From NCBI GenBank assembly GCA_021604585.1, contig BQJG01000089.1:1-9751 (forward strand): a stretch of 9,751 bases of DNA, given 5' to 3'. Made by a program: the position numbers and the translations under genes. This DNA comes from Hyphococcus sp. GTDB taxonomy: Bacteria > Pseudomonadota > Alphaproteobacteria > Caulobacterales > Parvularculaceae. This document shows positions 6,804-9,751 of the stretch, one piece after another (the first letter of the stretch is position 1; each line of letters begins with the position of its first letter). The notes beneath the pieces are model-generated. The model was not told the DNA's origin. It ran no database searches and saw only the letters and a program-made list of their open reading frames with translations.

Positions 6804-6809
6804 CGATAC

Positions 6810-7355
6810 ATGAGACGATTTAACGCTCTGCTTTTCAGTCTGATTTTGGCGCTGCTGGCGCTGCCTGCGCGCGCGGCTGCGGACGAAGAAGACGCACGCG
6901 GCGAACCGGTGACGCTCGGCTATATTGAGAGCATTGCGGTCGGCAATCTTGCGCTCGCCATGAAGGGCAAGCTCGATACGGGCGCTGATACGAGTTCGAT
7001 CCACGCTTATAATGTCAAAGTCTATCAGCGCGGCGAGCGTGACAATTGGGTCCGCTTTCGATTGATTGGCAAGGACGGACGGGCGATCCGCTATGACCAG
7101 AACGTCATCCGCTTTGCGCGCATCAAAACCAAAACGGGCGGCGTCATTCGCCGGCCAGTCATTCACCTACCGCTATGTGTTGGCGGACGCTGGGGACGGG
7201 CGGAGTTGAACCTCGCTGATCGCGGCGACTTTGAATATGAGATTCTGATCGGCCGGGAATTCCTCGCCAATCGCGTATTGGTCGATGCGAGCCGGACTTT
7301 TATGTCCACGGAAGAGTGCGAGCCCCAAAAAGAAGAAAAACAGAATGAAGATTAA
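6810..7355 (+). CDS. Exported retropepsin-like 'ATP-dependent zinc protease' family protein
   Basis: This 181-residue protein belongs to the family annotated as 'ATP-dependent zinc protease' (Pfam PF05618, from memory), which has a retropepsin-like aspartic-protease fold despite the name. The ATG at 6810 gives a classic signal peptide: MRR, then a hydrophobic stretch at about 6-19, and a likely cleavage after Ala-Arg-Ala near residue 22, so the mature part should be periplasmic. The family core follows: GYIESI (37-42), LDTGADTSSIHA (55-66) with the candidate catalytic Asp56 in DTGA, and ILIGREFL (145-152), the matching C-terminal block of the fold. One DTG per chain implies a homodimer, as in retropepsins; that is inference. 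Cys123 and Cys170 are the only cysteines. The tail is highly charged (EECEPQKEEKQNED). It is the first of three tightly packed genes and overlaps the next by 11 bases. No ATP-binding motif is visible. Confidence 0.88.
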   Translation: MRRFNALLFSLILALLALPARAAADEEDARGEPVTLGYIESIAVGNLALAMKGKLDTGADTSSIHAYNVKVYQRGERDNWVRFRLIGKDGRAIRYDQNVIRFARIKTKTGGVIRRPVIHLPLCVGGRWGRAELNLADRGDFEYEILIGREFLANRVLVDASRTFMSTEECEPQKEEKQNED

Positions 7356-8889
7356 ACTGCGGCATGCGACGGTCCTCGGCCTTGCCCTGATCGTCGCCGG
7401 ACTCGCAATTTTTCTAATCAAGGCGGTAACACTGCATTATCCGCTGGCGCCGGGGGCGAGATCGACGCTTTGGGATTATGAGCTTTATGTCGAATTTGAC
7501 GGACGCAATCAGCCAGCGCGCATAGAAGCGTTTATTCCAGCCAGCGATGTCGAGCGCGCTTTTCCGCAGGAAGAATTTTATAATGGCTCGTTCGGTCTCA
7601 GTCTTTCAGGCGAAGCCGACACGCGAAACCGAAAAGCGGTTTGGACCTATCGTTATCCGGCCAACCGCAAGGTGTTGCGCTATGCAGCGCAGACGCTCGG
7701 CGAAACCAAAACTACGCCGCTGCCGCTTTCCTTTCGCGAATCCGAACCGCAGGTATCGCCATTTGAAGCCGACCCCGTCAAACGCCAGGCGTTTATTGTC
7801 TGGTCCGGCAATCTGCGTCAGCGTTCCGCTGATGACCGGTCTTTTGCCGACCTCGCCATCGCGGAGACGTTTGGCGAGCGCACGGAGAGCGAGCAATATG
7901 CCGATGAAATCGCCGCGCTGCTCGATCAGCGGGGCGGCGTGGTTGGCCGGCTAGAGCTGGTCCGGCAATTATTGCAGTCGCAAGGTATCGCGGCGCGCAT
8001 CGCCAACGGCGTATATCTGACGGAAGCGCGCCGCCGCGTCGATACACACCATTGGATCGAGTATTTCATCGACGGCAAAGACTTCCGTTATTTTCCCGAA
8101 GGCGATCCGTCGCGCTTCTTTACGATCTGGTACGGCACGGAGCCGATGGTGGATGCGGCCGGCATTGACAATCTCGAAGTGCAGGTGGCGCTTCGCGCGC
8201 AAGATGCAGCTACCGCTGACATCGCGGAAAACACGCCCGGACCCGCTGGCGCCTTTGGCAAAGCGATCGGGTTTTCCTCGCTGCCATTGACCACGCAGCT
8301 TGTCTATCAGGTGCTGATCACTATTCCGATCGGCATCACGCTGCTTGTGTTCCTGCGCCAGTTCGTCGGGTTCAAGACGCTCGGCACCTTCATGCCGGTG
8401 CTGATCGGCATCGCGTTTCGGGAAACGGCGCTGCTGAATGGTGTGCTGTTGTTCTCGCTGCTGGTCGCGCTTGGGCTGGCGTTGCGGTTTTATCTGGAGC
8501 GATTGCAATTATTGCTCGTGCCGCGGCTTGCCGTGGTGCTGATCTTCATCGTGCTGACGATGGCGGTGTTTGCCGTGTTGATGGCTGAAACCAACCAGTC
8601 GATGGGGCTGTCGATTTCGCTGTTCCCAATGGTCATCTTGACCATGACGATTGAGCGCATGTCGATCGTCTGGGAAGAAAACTCCGCCAGCGAAGCGATT
8701 AAACAGGGGCTAGGCTCGCTTCTGGCCGCCGCTCTTACCTATCTCGCCATGACCAACAGTTTTGTCGAACATTTCATGTATCGCTTCCCGGAATTGCTGC
8801 TGGTGCTTATGGGGCTTTGCGTGCTCATGGGCCGTTACACCGGCTTGAGGCTGTCTGAGTTGTGGCGCTTTAAGGCGCTGGCGAGCTAG
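7345..8889 (+). CDS. Inactive transglutaminase-like domain fused to 7 membrane helices
   Basis: This 514-residue membrane protein resembles the 'inactive transglutaminase fused to 7TM' family (PF14400/PF14402, from memory). An N-terminal membrane anchor (about 8-26, after a basic MKIKLRH) is followed by a large soluble part (about 30-315), probably periplasmic. Within it, RLELVRQLLQSQGIAARI (202-219) and THHWIEYFIDGKDFRYFP (234-251) correspond to the transglutaminase core. There is no cysteine in this domain (the only one, Cys492, is in a membrane helix), so thiol catalysis is impossible. His235/His236 remain. Hydrophobic segments at about 319-337, 346-358, 361-380, 390-412, 421-435, 456-472 and 481-497 form the membrane region, with conserved-looking GFKTLGTFMPVLIGIAFRE (342-360) and FPMVILTMTIERM (427-439). 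I chose ATG 7345 over ATG 7285 because the membrane anchor starts immediately after it and the purine-rich AAGAAG precedes it. The upstream gene overlaps it by 11 bases. Confidence 0.88.
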   Translation: MKIKLRHATVLGLALIVAGLAIFLIKAVTLHYPLAPGARSTLWDYELYVEFDGRNQPARIEAFIPASDVERAFPQEEFYNGSFGLSLSGEADTRNRKAVWTYRYPANRKVLRYAAQTLGETKTTPLPLSFRESEPQVSPFEADPVKRQAFIVWSGNLRQRSADDRSFADLAIAETFGERTESEQYADEIAALLDQRGGVVGRLELVRQLLQSQGIAARIANGVYLTEARRRVDTHHWIEYFIDGKDFRYFPEGDPSRFFTIWYGTEPMVDAAGIDNLEVQVALRAQDAATADIAENTPGPAGAFGKAIGFSSLPLTTQLVYQVLITIPIGITLLVFLRQFVGFKTLGTFMPVLIGIAFRETALLNGVLLFSLLVALGLALRFYLERLQLLLVPRLAVVLIFIVLTMAVFAVLMAETNQSMGLSISLFPMVILTMTIERMSIVWEENSASEAIKQGLGSLLAAALTYLAMTNSFVEHFMYRFPELLLVLMGLCVLMGRYTGLRLSELWRFKALAS

Positions 8890-8891
8890 TT

Positions 8892-9751
8892 ATGCTTGGC
8901 ACCTATCGCGCATTACGGGCGAATGGCGTTATCGGCATTAACGAGCGCAATGTTAAATATGTGAACGCGCTCAACCCGCGCAAACTTTTGGTGCGTGTGG
9001 ACGATAAGCTGGTGACGAAAGAGCTTGCGGCGCCGGCGGGCATTCCGACGCCTGAACTTTACGGCGTCATTCGCGACGCGCGCGACATGAAGCGTTTGCC
9101 GGAATTCATCGACCATCCGGACGGATTTGTCGTCAAGCCGGCGCAAGGTTCGCAAGGCAAAGGCATTATCGTCGCGGAAGGTCCGTTAAAAGGCGGCTGG
9201 CGCCTCTCCTCGGGTAAACGTATCGATCTCGATTCCATCAAATTTCAAATCAACAATATGCTTTCCGGCATGTATTCCCTCGGCGGCCAGCCGGACAAAG
9301 CGCTGGTTGAGTATCGCGTCAAATTTGATGACGTCTTCGGCAAGGTCTCCTATCGCGGCGTGCCGGATATTCGCGTCATTGTGCTGAAAGGTATTCCGGT
9401 CTTCGCCATGTTGCGTCTGCCGACGGCGGAATCCGACGGCAAGGCGAATTTGCACAAGGGCGGCGTCGGCGCAGGCATTGATCTCGCCACTGGCCTGTCT
9501 ATGCGCGCCATGCAGCATGACTATTTCATCGACATTCATCCCGATACTGCGCACCCGCTGGAAAACATCCAGACGCCTTACTGGGACGACATCATGCTGA
9601 TGGCGGCAAAGTCCTATGAGGTGACGGGCCTCGGTTATATAGGTGTTGATGTGGTGCTTGACCGCGAAAGAGGTCCGCTGCTGCTGGAATTGAACGCGCG
9701 CCCTGGCATTTCGATTCAGATTGCAAACCGCCGGGGCCTCAAATTCGTACT
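8892..9751 (+). CDS. ATP-grasp alpha-L-glutamate ligase-like protein (partial, 3' end missing)
   Basis: The frame is open to the window edge: 286 complete codons are visible. It matches the 'alpha-L-glutamate ligase-like' ATP-grasp family (PF14397 type, distantly RimK-like, from memory). These enzymes use ATP to activate a carboxylate as acyl-phosphate and join it to an amine or similar group. Visible blocks are the N-terminal NERNVKYVNALNPRKLL (17-33), VDDKLVTKELAAPAGIPTPELYG (36-58), the ATP-binding loop FVVKPAQGSQGKGIIV (79-94), DIRVIVL (159-165), HKGGVGAGIDLATG (around 189-202), and the metal-binding end of the active site GVDVV with Asp253 and LLLELNARPG (263-272) with Glu266 and Asn268. 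No signal peptide or membrane helix is seen, so it is cytoplasmic. It starts 2 bases after the stop of the 7TM gene with only a weak ribosome binding site, so translation is probably coupled. The missing part should be short if it follows a family size of roughly 320 residues. Its substrate is unknown. Confidence 0.9.
   Translation, partial: MLGTYRALRANGVIGINERNVKYVNALNPRKLLVRVDDKLVTKELAAPAGIPTPELYGVIRDARDMKRLPEFIDHPDGFVVKPAQGSQGKGIIVAEGPLKGGWRLSSGKRIDLDSIKFQINNMLSGMYSLGGQPDKALVEYRVKFDDVFGKVSYRGVPDIRVIVLKGIPVFAMLRLPTAESDGKANLHKGGVGAGIDLATGLSMRAMQHDYFIDIHPDTAHPLENIQTPYWDDIMLMAAKSYEVTGLGYIGVDVVLDRERGPLLLELNARPGISIQIANRRGLKFV

Larger units (their letters stand above)
6581..6809. promoter_or_regulatory. 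Divergent intergenic control region (glmS / protease operon)
   Basis: These 229 bases separate two operons read outwards and should hold both promoters. For glmS the best -10-like element is TATAGG (6619 to 6614, minus) without a clear -35. For the plus operon, TTGTAC (6720-6725) with CTTTAT (6743-6748) 17 bases later is a weak candidate; neither is convincing. The region contains the palindrome GCTTTA-T-TAAAGC (6634-6646) and a long interrupted inverted repeat (listed separately). An open frame from 6720 runs in frame into the protease gene, but its first 30 residues look like untranslated leader. Confidence 0.5.

Noticed and set aside
6720..6809. N-terminal extension of the protease from ATG 6720
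   Set aside because: It would put 30 residues in front of a clear signal peptide. ATG 6720 has no good ribosome binding site, while ATG 6810 has GGGAGG at 6 bases.
6615..7166. 183-residue minus-strand open frame across the intergenic region and protease gene
   Set aside because: It lies opposite a well-supported gene, its composition is Arg/Ala-rich without a domain, and it would occupy the glmS promoter region.
7285..7344. Upstream ATG start of the transglutaminase-7TM gene
   Set aside because: It would add a basic 20-residue stretch read out of frame within the protease gene and deepen the overlap to 71 bases. The membrane anchor begins just after ATG 7345.

Overview
The window looks like a chromosomal piece of an alphaproteobacterium. 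The base composition is moderately GC-rich, codon use is even across all genes, and two items fit that group: a stand-alone gene for the NDUFA9-like complex I accessory subunit, and an N-acylglucosamine-2-epimerase-family enzyme sitting where a phosphomannose isomerase is expected. This assignment comes from gene content read by eye, not from a search. No mobile element, CRISPR array or prophage gene is visible.

Layout. At the left edge is a tRNA-Leu(CAG) on the minus strand with a promoter that has a perfect TTGACA -35 box. About 400 bases with no convincing gene follow. A plus-strand gene for an NDUFA9-like atypical short-chain dehydrogenase starts at a GTG at 492, and its stop shares the tetranucleotide CTAG with the stop of the convergent operon. 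That minus-strand operon, read from right to left (6580 to 1457), is glmS, an AGE-family isomerase (probably mannose-6-phosphate isomerase), a short mannose-1-phosphate guanylyltransferase, and galE. The last three genes are chained by 4-base stop/start overlaps (GTGA and ATGA). GlmS and the isomerase both draw on fructose-6-phosphate, one towards glucosamine and cell wall, the other towards mannose. The guanylyltransferase then makes GDP-mannose, and GalE interconverts UDP-sugars. Phosphomannomutase, GlmM and GlmU are not in the window.

A 229-base divergent intergenic region (6581-6809) separates this operon from a tightly packed plus-strand operon of three genes: an exported retropepsin-like 'ATP-dependent zinc protease' homologue, a membrane protein with a transglutaminase-like extracytoplasmic domain that has no cysteine plus about seven C-terminal membrane helices, and an ATP-grasp alpha-L-glutamate-ligase-like enzyme that runs off the right edge. 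This triad recurs in proteobacteria and has been predicted in the literature to be a peptide or amino-acid ligation, membrane and trimming system; its substrate is, as far as I know, not settled. It is the most interesting content of the window. The divergent region also holds a long interrupted inverted repeat with A-rich and T-rich outer arms whose role is unclear.
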